Assembly: GCA_903826865.1 (NCBI GenBank)
Contig: CAIKGD010000016.1
Span: 25,885-89,884 of the forward strand
Origin: an uncultured Verrucomicrobiota bacterium
Lineage (GTDB): Bacteria > Verrucomicrobiota > Kiritimatiellia > Kiritimatiellales > Tichowtungiaceae
Direction of reading: 5' to 3'
DNA length: 64,000 nucleotides
Positions 9,976-20,239 of this stretch are shown piece by piece. The notes under the pieces are model-generated. The model did no database searches, was not told where the DNA came from, and worked only from the letters and a program-made list of their open reading frames with translations. A program made the translations under genes and the position numbers. How positions within the stretch are numbered: position 1 is the stretch's first letter; each line of letters begins with the position of its first letter.

Positions 9976-10830
9976 ATGAATCGAATAAAGGGGTTAAACG
10001 CCGGTCTGCCGAAGTTGTTTATCTTATTGCTGGTTCTCTTGAGTTGCGGGTGTGCAACGCGTGTTGCCGTGCGCCCTGGGTTTTGGTTCGTTAAGGAAAG
10101 TACTGCTCCCAATGGCTCCTCGGCAGTTACTATAAAGAAAGTTCATCCGGCGTCGATTGTAGGAAAAAGTACAAGCTTTACAACCGATTTCGAAACTCAT
10201 ATCAGAGGGTATGCTCATGACTTTGATCATTCTGGTGGCAGTGCCACGCCCTTCATTCCAATCTATACGCCTAAGAGTGTTGATTTCTATACTTCTGGCA
10301 CGACGGCCACGACAACATACGACGCCGAACACATAAGGCAACGCTCTGGGGTCATCCTTGTTCGAAAATTTAAAGATGTTCGCGAGGCAGATCATAATTG
10401 TATCGGGGTAAAGCGTAATGTATTTAATATGCCAATAGCGGATATTTGTTTAAAGAATGCTGCGTCACTCGACTCAGTTGTTACAGAGTGTATTGCTGAG
10501 GCATTGAGACATGTCGGATACACTGTTATTATGGAGGGGTCGTCAGGCGCTATCGATCTGAAGCCGAATGCTGTTGTGGACGGCCAAATTCAAGACTTCT
10601 GGTCAAACATGAATGCCATACTCCGGCATAATATAACCCTGAAAATGTCGTTGCTAGATGATGATGGTCAGATTGTGTGGAAGAACACAGTAGGAGGAGA
10701 TGCTTCGGCGCTCATTTTTGTCACGCACAGGGAATATGAAGCCGTCATTGATCGCGCGATGGAAATTGCGTTGGAAAAAGCAATGCGGAGCTTTTCTTCA
10801 GATGAGTTCGCGCTCAAAGTGAAAAAGTGA
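9976..10830 (+). CDS. Putative lipoprotein, hypothetical
   Basis: Signal peptide with lipobox LLVLLSCGC. Confidence 0.65.
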   Translation: MNRIKGLNAGLPKLFILLLVLLSCGCATRVAVRPGFWFVKESTAPNGSSAVTIKKVHPASIVGKSTSFTTDFETHIRGYAHDFDHSGGSATPFIPIYTPKSVDFYTSGTTATTTYDAEHIRQRSGVILVRKFKDVREADHNCIGVKRNVFNMPIADICLKNAASLDSVVTECIAEALRHVGYTVIMEGSSGAIDLKPNAVVDGQIQDFWSNMNAILRHNITLKMSLLDDDGQIVWKNTVGGDASALIFVTHREYEAVIDRAMEIALEKAMRSFSSDEFALKVKK

Positions 10831-10847
10831 TGGGGGAGAATCGGGCT

Positions 10848-10895
10848 CTATTCCGTCCATCTACCCCGCTGAGCCAAATCCTTCAAACGGAATAG
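10848..10895. other. tRNA-like remnant / inverted repeat between convergent genes
   Basis: Minus strand reads GGATTTGGCTCAGCGGGGTAGATGGAC (tRNA 5'-half/D-arm-like), bounded by CTATTCCGT...ACGGAATAG. Confidence 0.3.
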
Positions 10896-10942
10896 CGGTA
10901 AGCGTTACGGTGTTTCGGAAACCGAAGGAGTTTCAAGAGCGT

Positions 10943-11773
10943 TCATCCGAGCGCGACATCGAGCATCATCATCACCGCGAAGCCGAGCATGGCACCCATG
11001 GTGGCAATATCGGTGTTTTTATTCGACTGCGATTCGGGAATCAGCTCTTCGACGACCACAAAAATCATTGCCCCGGCGGCGAAAGAAAGCGCGTACGGCA
11101 GAATCGGGCGCATCAGCAGGACGGCGGCCGCACCGATCACCCCGGCGACCGGCTCAACAAAACCCGAAAGCTGTCCGTACCAGAAACATTTGCGGCGCGA
11201 CAGGCCTTCGCGGCGCAGCGGCACAGAAACCGCAGCGCCTTCCGGAAAATTCTGAATGCCGATACCAATGGCCAGCGCGATCGCTCCGGCCAGCGAAGCG
11301 GACGGCAGGTTATACGCCACCGCGCCGAAAGCGACGCCGACCGCGAGGCCCTCGGGAATGTTGTGCAGCGTAATCGCCAGCACCAGCAGAATACTGCGCC
11401 TCCAGGTTGTAGGAACGCCTTCCGCGTTTTCAATCGGTTCGCCCAGATGCAGATGCGGCAGAATCAAATCTATGCCGCGCAGAAAAAGGCCGCCGAGCAG
11501 AAACCCGACTACAGCGGGAACCCACGGCGGAACCGCCGGATTCTCCTTCGCCATTTCTATACACGGTGCCAGCAACGACCAGAAACTGGCGGCAAGCATT
11601 ACGCCGGCCGCAAAGCCGAGCATCGCGTCGAGCACCTTGCGGTTGATTGTTTTGAAAAAGAAAACCATCGCCGCGCCGAGCGCGGTGACGCCCCACGTGA
11701 AAAGCGTGGCGAGCAGCGCCTGAACCACCGGATGCAGTCCGGTAAACCAGTCAGCAATCATGGAGCCCTCCAT
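10943..11773 (-). CDS. ZIP family metal transporter
   Basis: [16 protein letters not shown] and [19 protein letters not shown] signature motifs; start likely at MEGSMIADW rather than 11848. Confidence 0.88.
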   Translation of the reverse strand: MEGSMIADWFTGLHPVVQALLATLFTWGVTALGAAMVFFFKTINRKVLDAMLGFAAGVMLAASFWSLLAPCIEMAKENPAVPPWVPAVVGFLLGGLFLRGIDLILPHLHLGEPIENAEGVPTTWRRSILLVLAITLHNIPEGLAVGVAFGAVAYNLPSASLAGAIALAIGIGIQNFPEGAAVSVPLRREGLSRRKCFWYGQLSGFVEPVAGVIGAAAVLLMRPILPYALSFAAGAMIFVVVEELIPESQSNKNTDIATMGAMLGFAVMMMLDVALG

Positions 11774-11832
11774 TTTTCCAATGACCGGAAGCCCGCCGTC
11801 CTCTGTGACTTCCGTTCTCTGTCCTCCGGCTG

Positions 11833-14800
11833 TTACGCTCCGCAGCACTTCTTATATTTTTTGCCGCTTCCGCAGGGGCAGGGGTCATTGCGGCCGATGT
11901 CAGGACCGGCGCGGCGGATCGGCTGCGGAGCCGGAACCGCGCCGGACGGCGCGCCGTGACCGGGCTGTGCAGCCTGCTGCTGGGCAAGGGCCATCGCGGA
12001 GTCCTGCTGCTGCTGTGCCCGGCTGTTCTCCATCATTTTATTGACGGATTGCCAGAAACCCTGCAGCGCCTCCATCGAGGAGCCGGTGCGGAAGATGTTC
12101 TGCCCGATTTCATTTTTGATGCGATCCATCAGATCGCCGAAAAGGTTGAAGGCTTCGCGCTTGTATTCAACCAGCGGATCGCGCTGGCCGTAGGCGCGCA
12201 AACCGATGCCCTCGCGCAGGCTGTCCATGTTGCGCAGATATTCCTGCCAGTGTTCGTCCACCGACTGCAGAATGATCATCTGCTCAAGGCCTTTGATGCG
12301 CGCCGGGTCTTCGTGCGATATTTTCAGCTCATAGGCTTCTTTAACTTTCGCGAGCACCAGCTCTATCCGCGCTTCGGTATCGACGGCCTCAGGCAGGTCG
12401 GTCACGCGCAGGCCGATCGGAAAGGTTATGTTGGCCCAGGCGACAAACTCTTCGGCGGGCGCGCCGGCGTTTTCATCTATGATGTCGCTGAGAACGGCAT
12501 AGAGCTCTTCGCGCGGGTTTTCACTGCGCAGAACAGTCTGGCGGAAGCCGTAGATCACGGTGCGCTGCTGGTTCATCACGTCGTCGTAGCGCAGGGTGTT
12601 TTTGCGGATGCCGAAGTTCATCTGTTCGACGCGCTGCTGCGCTTTCTCGATGGATTTGTTCAGCCACGGATGTTCGAGCACTTCGCCCTCTTCGATGCCG
12701 AGCTTTTCCATAATGCTGGCGATGCGGTCGGAGCCGAACAGGCGCATCAGGTCGTCTTCGAGCGAGACATAGAAACGCGAAAGGCCGGGGTCGCCCTGCC
12801 GCGCGCAGCGTCCGCGGAGCTGGCGGTCAATGCGGCGCGCCTCGTGGCGTTCCGAGCCGATCACATAAAGCCCGCACGGTTTTTCCATCAGCAGTTTTTT
12901 CAGTGTCTGCGTTTCGCCTTCCGGCTTGTCGCTGAGCGCAAGCTGCGAACAGATCTGATCGCGTTTGATCCAGACCACTTCCGCGCCGAGTTTAATGTCG
13001 GTACCGCGGCCAGCCATATTGGTGGCAATGGTGATGGCGCCGGGCTGCCCGGCCAGCGAGACGATTTCGGCTTCGCGCGCATGGTTCTTGGCGTTGAGTA
13101 CGTTATGCGGAATGCCCTGCCGGTCGAGCATCCGGCTGATCACTTCGGACGTTTCGACCGTGGCGGTACCGACCAGCACCGGCTGTCTGCGGCCGTGGCA
13201 CTCTTTGATCTGCTCGATCACCGCGTGGTACTTCTCGCGCTTGGTTTTATAAATCTGGTCGTTGATATCCACGCGGCGGATCGGGCGGTTGGTGGGGATC
13301 ACCACCACGTCGAGCTTGTAGATTTCGTGAAACTCGCCCGCTTCGGTGTCGGCGGTACCGGTCATGCCCGCGAGTTTTTTGTACATGCGGAAATAGTTCT
13401 GAATGGTGATCGTTGCCAGCGTCTGCGTTTCGCGTTCGATGCGGACGCCTTCCTTCGCTTCGACAGCCTGGTGGAGTCCGTCGCTCCAGCGGCGGCCTTC
13501 CATCAGACGGCCGGTGAATGTATCGACGATAATCACCTGATTGTTCTGCACCACGTACTCGACATCCTTTTCATAGATGCAATGGGCGCGGATCAGCTGG
13601 TTCACCGCATGGATGCGCTCGCTGCGGTTGGTAAACTCGTCCTGCAGCTTCTGGCGGATCACCAGTTTTTCCTGCGGTGCCAGACCGACGCGGCCTTCGA
13701 GTTCCGAAAGCGCCGTGGCCAGATCGGGCATCAGGAAACTTTCCGGATCTTCGGGGCTGAGTGTTTCACAACCCTTGTCCGTCAGACCGGCGTCGTGACC
13801 TTTTTCGTCCACCGTGAAGAAAAGCTCCTCGCGAAGTTCGCGCGCCTCCTCCTTGTAGGAGTCGGTGATCATCATATTATTCACCTGCTCCAGCAGGCGG
13901 CGGTTGGCGGGCTCCTCGATCAGTTTTGAAAGCGGTTTGCTCTTCGGCATGCCCTGATTCACCTGATAAAGCTTACGCTGGGCATCATCCTTTTCGCCCT
14001 TGGCGAGCAGCTCCTGCGCTTCTTCGATCAGCTTCGCGCAGATATCCTGCTGTCGCCGGACCAGCTTCTGCACCGTGCTGTTGAGCCCGCGGTACTGCTC
14101 GTCCGCCGAATAGGGCGCGGGGCCGGAAATAATCAGCGGCGTGCGCGCTTCATCGATCAGGATAGAGTCGATTTCGTCGACGATCGCATAGGCATGGCCG
14201 CGCTGCTGCACCATATCCTCGGGGCGCATCGCCATATTGTCGCGCAGATAGTCGAAGCCGAACTCGCTGTTGGTGCCGTAGGTGATATCGCAGTCGTACT
14301 GCGCGCGGCGGTCCGGCGGCGGCATCTGTCCTTTCAGACAGCCGACCGTCAGGCCGAGGTACTGGTAGACATAGCCCATCCAGGTTGAGTCGCGTCCGGC
14401 CAGAAAGTCGTTGGTCGTCACCACATGAACCCCGTTGCCCGCCAGCGCATTGAGATAGACCGGCATGGTTGCCACCAGCGTCTTACCTTCGCCGGTCGCC
14501 ATTTCCGCGATCTTTCCGTGATGAAGCACCATTCCGCCGACGAGCTGGACATCGAACGGCACCATATCCCATTGGAGCGTGCGGCCGGAAACTTCGAGCG
14601 ATGTTCCGCACAGGCGGCGGCAGGCGTTTTTAACGGTTGCAAACGCTTCGCAGAGAATATCATCCAGTGTTTCGCCCTGCGCGAGACGCGCCTTGAACCC
14701 GGCGGTCTTGGCTTTCAGCTGATCCTCGGAGAGCTTTTGATATTCCTCCTCCAGCTGATTGATGCGCGCCACCAGCGGCATCATCTTCTTGATATCGCGC

Positions 14801-14844
14801 TCGTTCTTCGACCCGAAAATTTTTCTTAAAACTGCATTGATCAT
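11833..14844 (-). CDS. secA: Preprotein translocase subunit SecA
   Basis: [46 protein letters not shown]-terminal SEC-C motif [18 protein letters not shown]. Confidence 0.98.
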   Translation of the reverse strand: MINAVLRKIFGSKNERDIKKMMPLVARINQLEEEYQKLSEDQLKAKTAGFKARLAQGETLDDILCEAFATVKNACRRLCGTSLEVSGRTLQWDMVPFDVQLVGGMVLHHGKIAEMATGEGKTLVATMPVYLNALAGNGVHVVTTNDFLAGRDSTWMGYVYQYLGLTVGCLKGQMPPPDRRAQYDCDITYGTNSEFGFDYLRDNMAMRPEDMVQQRGHAYAIVDEIDSILIDEARTPLIISGPAPYSADEQYRGLNSTVQKLVRRQQDICAKLIEEAQELLAKGEKDDAQRKLYQVNQGMPKSKPLSKLIEEPANRRLLEQVNNMMITDSYKEEARELREELFFTVDEKGHDAGLTDKGCETLSPEDPESFLMPDLATALSELEGRVGLAPQEKLVIRQKLQDEFTNRSERIHAVNQLIRAHCIYEKDVEYVVQNNQVIIVDTFTGRLMEGRRWSDGLHQAVEAKEGVRIERETQTLATITIQNYFRMYKKLAGMTGTADTEAGEFHEIYKLDVVVIPTNRPIRRVDINDQIYKTKREKYHAVIEQIKECHGRRQPVLVGTATVETSEVISRMLDRQGIPHNVLNAKNHAREAEIVSLAGQPGAITIATNMAGRGTDIKLGAEVVWIKRDQICSQLALSDKPEGETQTLKKLLMEKPCGLYVIGSERHEARRIDRQLRGRCARQGDPGLSRFYVSLEDDLMRLFGSDRIASIMEKLGIEEGEVLEHPWLNKSIEKAQQRVEQMNFGIRKNTLRYDDVMNQQRTVIYGFRQTVLRSENPREELYAVLSDIIDENAGAPAEEFVAWANITFPIGLRVTDLPEAVDTEARIELVLAKVKEAYELKISHEDPARIKGLEQMIILQSVDEHWQEYLRNMDSLREGIGLRAYGQRDPLVEYKREAFNLFGDLMDRIKNEIGQNIFRTGSSMEALQGFWQSVNKMMENSRAQQQQDSAMALAQQQAAQPGHGAPSGAVPAPQPIRRAGPDIGRNDPCPCGSGKKYKKCCGA

Positions 14845-14873
14845 AGTCTCTCCTGAAAAGGGGGAACAAATTA

Positions 14874-14945
14874 CCCGCAGAACGCGCAGAATACACGGAA
14901 AAAAGCATTCCTAACCGCGAATGAACACGAATAGACGCGAAAAGG
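14874..14945. repeat. Degenerate 9-bp-period repeat
   Basis: CCCGCAGAA CGCGCAGAA TACACGGAA ... CCGCGAATG AACACGAAT AGACGCGAA. Confidence 0.7.
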
Positions 14946-14948
14946 CCG

Positions 14949-15962
14949 TCAGCTACTTTTGATTCGGTAATAGCCCGTCTTTCGCGTTCCTTCACGGACG
15001 ATGAGTTCGCTATCCAGCAGAGGTTGCAGAATTTTGATTGCGCCCTGTCTGGAAATTTTTAAAGCGGCCCAGATTTCCGCCGGAGTCATGCGACCCTTTT
15101 GCTGAAGCAGGGCGAGCAGCTGTTCCTGTTTCGGGCGCAGCGTCAGTCTGGTTGCTGCCCCGTCAGCGCGCAATTTCTGTATGCGGTGCCAAACCCGCTC
15201 CAACGTCTGGTGAAGTCCTTCGGCGCAATAATCAATCCACGAGGTCAGCTCGCCTTTGCCCTGCTGAACAGTTTGAAGCTCGGCATAATAGCGCGGACGG
15301 TTTTCCCAATAGAATTCATCCACTGAAAAGATATGCTGTGTATCAAAGCCCCGGCGGTAGAGCTCCCACAGCGCCAGCGCACGGCCGACCCGCCCGTTAC
15401 CGTCTGCAAACGGATGAATCTCTTCAAACCGGTAATGCAGAATGGCCGAGGAGATCACAGGCGACAAAGTCGCAGCAGCGCCGTTCCACCAGCTCAACAG
15501 ATCAAACATCAGCACCGAAACATCCTGCCAGGCCGGCGGGAAATGCGCTCCGACCCTCACATTGATGGTGCGATAGCGACCCGCCTCCCCCTGATCCATC
15601 ACGCCGCCGCCGGCGAGAATGCCATGGAGATCGAACAGATCCTCATGGCGCACGGGTTTCATATCCGCCCGTTTTTCAATATGCCGGAGTCCGGCGAAAT
15701 AATTCACCACTTCACGTTTGGCGCGGTCAGTTACATCTGGAACCTCCCGGCCGTCTTCGACCGCCCGCACCTGCTCCAGCGTCAGCGGATTTCCCTCAAT
15801 CGCGGTGGAGCAGTGTGCATTGCGGGCCTTGGAATCCATTTGCAGGACAGGAATCCATGAGACATTTACCGTTGCATGGTTAATCCGTTCTCGAAGAGCA
15901 GAAATTTGCTCTATCCGGTTGACGAGACCGCTGTTTACAGAAAACACAGGCTGGTAGTTCAT
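14949..15962 (-). CDS. Fic family protein (class II-like, N-terminal inhibitory motif)
   Basis: HPFADGNGRVGR Fic motif; upstream STAIEGNPLT inhibitory helix; C-terminal winged-HTH-like region. Confidence 0.93.
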   Translation of the reverse strand: MNYQPVFSVNSGLVNRIEQISALRERINHATVNVSWIPVLQMDSKARNAHCSTAIEGNPLTLEQVRAVEDGREVPDVTDRAKREVVNYFAGLRHIEKRADMKPVRHEDLFDLHGILAGGGVMDQGEAGRYRTINVRVGAHFPPAWQDVSVLMFDLLSWWNGAAATLSPVISSAILHYRFEEIHPFADGNGRVGRALALWELYRRGFDTQHIFSVDEFYWENRPRYYAELQTVQQGKGELTSWIDYCAEGLHQTLERVWHRIQKLRADGAATRLTLRPKQEQLLALLQQKGRMTPAEIWAALKISRQGAIKILQPLLDSELIVREGTRKTGYYRIKSS

Positions 15963-16050
15963 GGAGAAAAGGGTGCCACATCAGACAACCATAAGTCAAC
16001 TCATAAGACAACCGGAAAATAAAACCATGGGCAGGAAGGCTTCCAAACGC

Positions 16051-16080
16051 AACTACGGAACCTGCGGATTTACACGGAAA
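16051..16080. repeat. Degenerate 9-bp-period repeat
   Basis: ACTACGGAA CCTGCGGAT TTACACGGAAA. Confidence 0.5.
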
Positions 16081-16106
16081 AAAAGGGAACTAACAGCAAG
16101 AGGATA

Positions 16107-16141
16107 CAGGTCACAGACTGTAGACTATAGACCTTGGGTTT
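16107..16141. repeat. Degenerate 7-bp-period repeat
   Basis: CAGGTCA CAGACTG TAGACTA TAGACCT TGGGTTT. Confidence 0.6.
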
Positions 16142-16355
16142 GACTGGCGCATTTAACGGGTCGGGCGGTTGTCTGATGGTAGACTTATAGTTGTCTGATT
16201 TCTTCATGGCGCGACAACAAGCGGTACGTATCGCCGCCGTCCCGGCGGCCTTGAAATCCGGGCAGTGAAAGAAAAACTCTCGCAAAGCCGCAAAGACGCC
16301 GAGCCGTTTCAAAGTGGAAGCGTGCTGGACTAAGGTGCGGATCCTGTCGCAACTT

Positions 16356-16381
16356 GACTCATCGTCCGTGGACTTATCGTC
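16356..16381 (+). promoter_or_regulatory. Restriction-modification controller operator (C-box)
   Basis: GACTCATCGTC-CGTG-GACTTATCGTC: two GACTnAT(c)GTC half-operators with CGTG spacer, just upstream of the XRE gene. Confidence 0.8.
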
Positions 16382-16396
16382 CATGAAGCGGGCATC

Positions 16397-16657
16397 ATGC
16401 ACCGCATGAAAAAGAATCCCGTTCTTCTCGCGCTCGGCAAAAATGTCAGCGAATTTCGCAATAAAAAAGAGCTTACGCAGGAACAACTCTCGGAGCGTTC
16501 CGGCCTTGATCCGTCCTACATCAGCGGCATTGAACGCGGCGTTCGTAACCCCAGCGTTTTAAGCCTCGTTCGTTTAGCAAGCGGGCTCGGGACAACCACA
16601 TCTGAAATTTTCCGCGGTGTTGCTGTGGTTGCGGCCAAGAAGGCAGAAGCAAAGTGA
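16397..16657 (+). CDS. XRE-family HTH regulator, probable R-M controller (C) protein
   Basis: ELTQEQLSERSGLDPSYISGIERGVRNPSVLSLVRLASGL; C-box upstream; overlaps downstream methyltransferase start (GTGA). Confidence 0.88.
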   Translation: MHRMKKNPVLLALGKNVSEFRNKKELTQEQLSERSGLDPSYISGIERGVRNPSVLSLVRLASGLGTTTSEIFRGVAVVAAKKAEAK

Positions 16658-17859
16658 AGTACCCTCTTCCACAATCGGATATTGACGATCTTGTTCAAGA
16701 GATGTCCGTCGCCTACGGAGCCGGGCAAGCCGCAGCATTGCTTGATATTTCTCCTTCGACTTTTCGGAGATGGGTGCGGGGCGAAAGCGCGCCACGAGAG
16801 AACGTAGTGCCGATTTTGCGGCAACTTTTAATGGATTATCGCGCAGATGAAAAAGCAGGGTTCAAATTTATTGATCTCTTTTGCGGCATAGGCGGGTTTC
16901 GATTGGCTTTTGAAAAGGCCGGAGGACAGTGCGTTTTTTCAAGTGACTGGGACAAATACTCGCGGCAAACCTACGCAGTAAACTTTGGAGAAGAGCCATA
17001 TGGCGATATTCATAAAATTGCTGTTGCCGACATTCCCGCACACGATATTTTGTGCGCGGGGTTCCCTTGCCAGCCGTTTAGCATCGCCGGGGTTTCTAAG
17101 AAAATCAGTCTTGGTCGGAAACACGGGTTTGATGATGAAAAACAAGGCAATTTGTTTTTCTCCATAGCTGAAATCATTAATTGTCACCAGCCAGCCGCGT
17201 TTGTACTGGAAAATGTGAAAAACCTCTGCCGACATGACAAGGGGCGCACCTTTCAGATCATTTATAATACACTGACAGAGGCGTTGGGCTATCAGGTTTA
17301 TTGGAAGGTAATCGATGCCAAAAAAGTCGTGCCGCAGCATCGCGAGCGCATTTTTCTCGTTGGGTTTAAGCCCGGACGCAAATTTAAGTTTCCGGAATTT
17401 CCTGCCGAAGGGCCAAAACTCGCGAGCATTCTCGAACCCAAGGTGCCAGAGAAATACACGCTTACTGATCACCTTTGGACCTATCTTCGAAACTACGCAG
17501 AGAAGCATCGGCTAGCTGGCAATGGGTTCGGCTTTGGTCTGGTTACCGGCAAAGATTCGACGCGAACGCTGAGTGCTCGCTATCACAAGGATGGCTCTGA
17601 AATTCTGGTTTCGCAGGGCGCAAAAAAGAATCCTCGCCGTCTTACGCCGCGCGAATGCGCACGCCTAATGGGATATCCTGAAACTTTCAAAATAACTGTT
17701 TCAGATACACAAGCCTACCGGCAGTTCGGAAACTCGGTTGTGGTGCCTGTTGTCGAACGCGTCGCAAAAGCAGTTGTTGAGGCGTTGAATGTGACAGTCT
17801 CTTTACCACGGATTTCATACATCAAGTCAGGAGCTAAAACTCAGCAAAAGGCCTCATGA
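16654..17859 (+). CDS. DNA (cytosine-5-)-methyltransferase with N-terminal HTH extension
   Basis: FIDLFCGIGGFRLAFEKAGG, GFPCQPFSIAG, FVLENVKNL, QFGNSVVVPVV; GTG start. Confidence 0.95.
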   Translation: MKYPLPQSDIDDLVQEMSVAYGAGQAAALLDISPSTFRRWVRGESAPRENVVPILRQLLMDYRADEKAGFKFIDLFCGIGGFRLAFEKAGGQCVFSSDWDKYSRQTYAVNFGEEPYGDIHKIAVADIPAHDILCAGFPCQPFSIAGVSKKISLGRKHGFDDEKQGNLFFSIAEIINCHQPAAFVLENVKNLCRHDKGRTFQIIYNTLTEALGYQVYWKVIDAKKVVPQHRERIFLVGFKPGRKFKFPEFPAEGPKLASILEPKVPEKYTLTDHLWTYLRNYAEKHRLAGNGFGFGLVTGKDSTRTLSARYHKDGSEILVSQGAKKNPRRLTPRECARLMGYPETFKITVSDTQAYRQFGNSVVVPVVERVAKAVVEALNVTVSLPRISYIKSGAKTQQKAS

Positions 17860-19178
17860 TGAATGTACACCAACTGTTATCAGTCTATCGCGACCATAAT
17901 TGTTCTGCGGTGTATGCAAAACGTTTGGCAGACAATGATAACTCAAAAAACCAGGTGTATTTTGGTTCAGATTTCCAAACATTGAATATGTTTCCAAACT
18001 TGGATATAGCGTCGGCAAGTACGGGCTCGTATGAAAAACCCATTTTTAAAGCGAAGCTAAATTTCAAGTGGATTGATCAAGATGGAGCCGTTTGGGAGGC
18101 ACCTGCGGCGCAAATAATATTCTATCCGCAATATCCGGAAGTGCGCTTCTCGGGATTTCTTAAAGGGTGTAAACATGCGCCGTCTGAACTTATGACTGTG
18201 CGCGAAGCAGGGCGGTGGCTTGTTTTTGGCATAAAAACCGATGGAGAAGTGCTGGGAATCGTTGTTGGACCCAAACACGGAATAGCCAAGGAGCTTGAGC
18301 ACGAATTCACGAAGGAGGCTCTTTTTTACGATCTAACTGCGCGATTAAAGGACGGAAGCACGACGGACACCAAAAGCGCGCTGCTGAAAAAGCTGAAATG
18401 TATTTGCGAAAAGGAATGGATAACTTCCAAACGGTTGTTGGCAGACGGAACCCTTGGTCCTTGCAACGCCCCGAACTGCGGCGGATATACGCTGGAAGCC
18501 GAACTGGGCATTACTCCCAACGGATTTTCTGAGCCAGATTATCTTGGTTGGGAAATAAAACAATACTCTGTGCCCCGCCTTGACCGGGTGGATTTCGGAA
18601 GGATTACACTTATGACGCCCGAACCTACAGGCGGATATTACGTTGAGCACGGTGTAGTGGATTTCCTTCGGAAATACGGATATCCCGACCGCACCGTAAA
18701 AGATCGGCTGAATTTCAGTTCTCCGCATTACACGAATAAACCCAACAACAAAACTAACTTGCGATTGCTCGTTGATGGGTATGACGAAAAAAACGCAAAA
18801 ATTACCGATGCATATGGCGGCATCGTCGTGATGGATAATGCCGAGCAGATTGTTGCAAGGTGGGATTTCAACGGACTGATGAAGCACTGGAACAGGAAAC
18901 ACGCGCTCGCGGCATATATTCCATCGTGCATGCGAACCGATCCTATTCTGCAATACCAGTATGGGCATTTGGTGCGGCTTGGTATAGGAACGGACTTTTT
19001 ACGACTCATTAAAGCCGTCTCTGCCGGGCATGTTTACTACGATCCCGGAATCAAAGTTACGGATTTACATGGCAGTCCCAAAACAAAACGGCGGAATCAG
19101 TTTCGCATTCTAACGCGAAACGTGACCGTTCTCTACAAGGCTGTTGAAACAGTAAACTTGTTTCAATGTGGCCAATGA
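17856..19178 (+). CDS. Type II restriction endonuclease, MvaI/BcnI-like
   Basis: GGYTLEAELGITPNGFSEPDYLGWEIKQYS (E...PDxxGWExK-type catalytic region); ATGA overlap with the C5-methyltransferase. Confidence 0.8.
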   Translation: MMNVHQLLSVYRDHNCSAVYAKRLADNDNSKNQVYFGSDFQTLNMFPNLDIASASTGSYEKPIFKAKLNFKWIDQDGAVWEAPAAQIIFYPQYPEVRFSGFLKGCKHAPSELMTVREAGRWLVFGIKTDGEVLGIVVGPKHGIAKELEHEFTKEALFYDLTARLKDGSTTDTKSALLKKLKCICEKEWITSKRLLADGTLGPCNAPNCGGYTLEAELGITPNGFSEPDYLGWEIKQYSVPRLDRVDFGRITLMTPEPTGGYYVEHGVVDFLRKYGYPDRTVKDRLNFSSPHYTNKPNNKTNLRLLVDGYDEKNAKITDAYGGIVVMDNAEQIVARWDFNGLMKHWNRKHALAAYIPSCMRTDPILQYQYGHLVRLGIGTDFLRLIKAVSAGHVYYDPGIKVTDLHGSPKTKRRNQFRILTRNVTVLYKAVETVNLFQCGQ

Positions 19179-19184
19179 AATTTT

Positions 19185-19604
19185 CTATCTGCGTTCATCT
19201 GCGGGGAACTCCCGCTCCAGTCTGCGGAGTGCGGCGTCCGGCTTTTTGAGCTGGCAGCTCCAGACGGTGATAACTTTCCAGCCGAGTTTCCGGAGTTCGC
19301 GGGCGTGCTTCCGGTCATTGGCGGTATTGCGCTCGAACTTCTTTTTCCAGAAGGCTTTGTTGCTTTTGGGCGTCGTGGCGTCTTTACACCCCTTATGCCG
19401 GTGCCAGAAACAGCCGTGGACAAAAATCACGGTTTTATATTTCGGCAGGACGATATCCGGTTTGCCCGGCAGGGTGCTGACGTTTTTCCGGAAGCGGTAT
19501 CCGGCGCGGTGCAGCATGGAGCGGACGAGAACTTCCGGCCTGGTGTCTCTGCCGCGTATCCGCGACATGTTCCAGCTGCGCTTTTCTGGAGTCAGGTGAT
19601 CCAT
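19185..19604 (-). CDS. vsr: Very short patch repair endonuclease Vsr
   Basis: MSRIRGRDTRPEVLVRSMLHRAGYRFRKNV, LPGKPDIVLPKYKTVIFVHGCFWHRHKGC. Confidence 0.97.
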   Translation of the reverse strand: MDHLTPEKRSWNMSRIRGRDTRPEVLVRSMLHRAGYRFRKNVSTLPGKPDIVLPKYKTVIFVHGCFWHRHKGCKDATTPKSNKAFWKKKFERNTANDRKHARELRKLGWKVITVWSCQLKKPDAALRRLEREFPADERR

Positions 19605-19655
19605 TTCCGTGGTTTAAACTCAGCGGACTTGGCGGCTTTGCGAGGGATAATTTTT

Positions 19656-20069
19656 CTATTCCGCTTTTTTCACGCGGCGGAGTTCGCCGATGTTTTTCCA
19701 GACCGTGCCGTCGGTCCACCAGCCCTCGCCGTTGTCGGCGTTGAGCACATAAACGCCGCCGGCCCGGTCAGACAGCAGCTGATAGGTTCCCCTGCGCCCG
19801 GTGTTCGCGCCGCGCGGACTGCCGAGGAAGTTCCATTCCATATTCGGAGGAGCGACCCGCCACAGGTTGCCGGTGACGGTATCGGTCCAGAAAAAGCCGG
19901 TTCCGCCGATATTTTCGCAGGCCTGAAACCGGGTTTTTTCTTCTATGGCGAACGGCTGATCAGACGCGGACGGCTGGACAATCACGGGCGGTACCGGCGT
20001 AAACGTTGTGGTTTGCGCGCCGGCGGTGAGGGCGGCGAGCAGAACGGCGGACAGCAGCAGCTTTTTCAT
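19656..20069 (-). CDS. Hypothetical secreted protein
   Basis: MKKLLLSAVLLAALTAGAQ signal peptide with RBS aggaggt just upstream. Confidence 0.7.
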   Translation of the reverse strand: MKKLLLSAVLLAALTAGAQTTTFTPVPPVIVQPSASDQPFAIEEKTRFQACENIGGTGFFWTDTVTGNLWRVAPPNMEWNFLGSPRGANTGRRGTYQLLSDRAGGVYVLNADNGEGWWTDGTVWKNIGELRRVKKAE

Positions 20070-20239
20070 GGCAGACCTCCTGTTGACCTGGAACAGCAAG
20101 ATAGTGGAACGATGAAAGCGGGAATGCAAGAAGCGGATTAGACGGAAACCGGCCGCCGTAAGCCTTGAAGTCCGGATCCGGCGGAGCATTCCTCCAATCC
20201 GGACTTGTCAATGCCGCACGTTATAACTACCGTTCCCAC

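Noticed and set aside
11956-13929. 657-aa plus-strand ORF
   Set aside because: Antisense shadow of secA, whose frame has clear motifs; long antisense ORFs are expected in GC-rich codon-biased genes.
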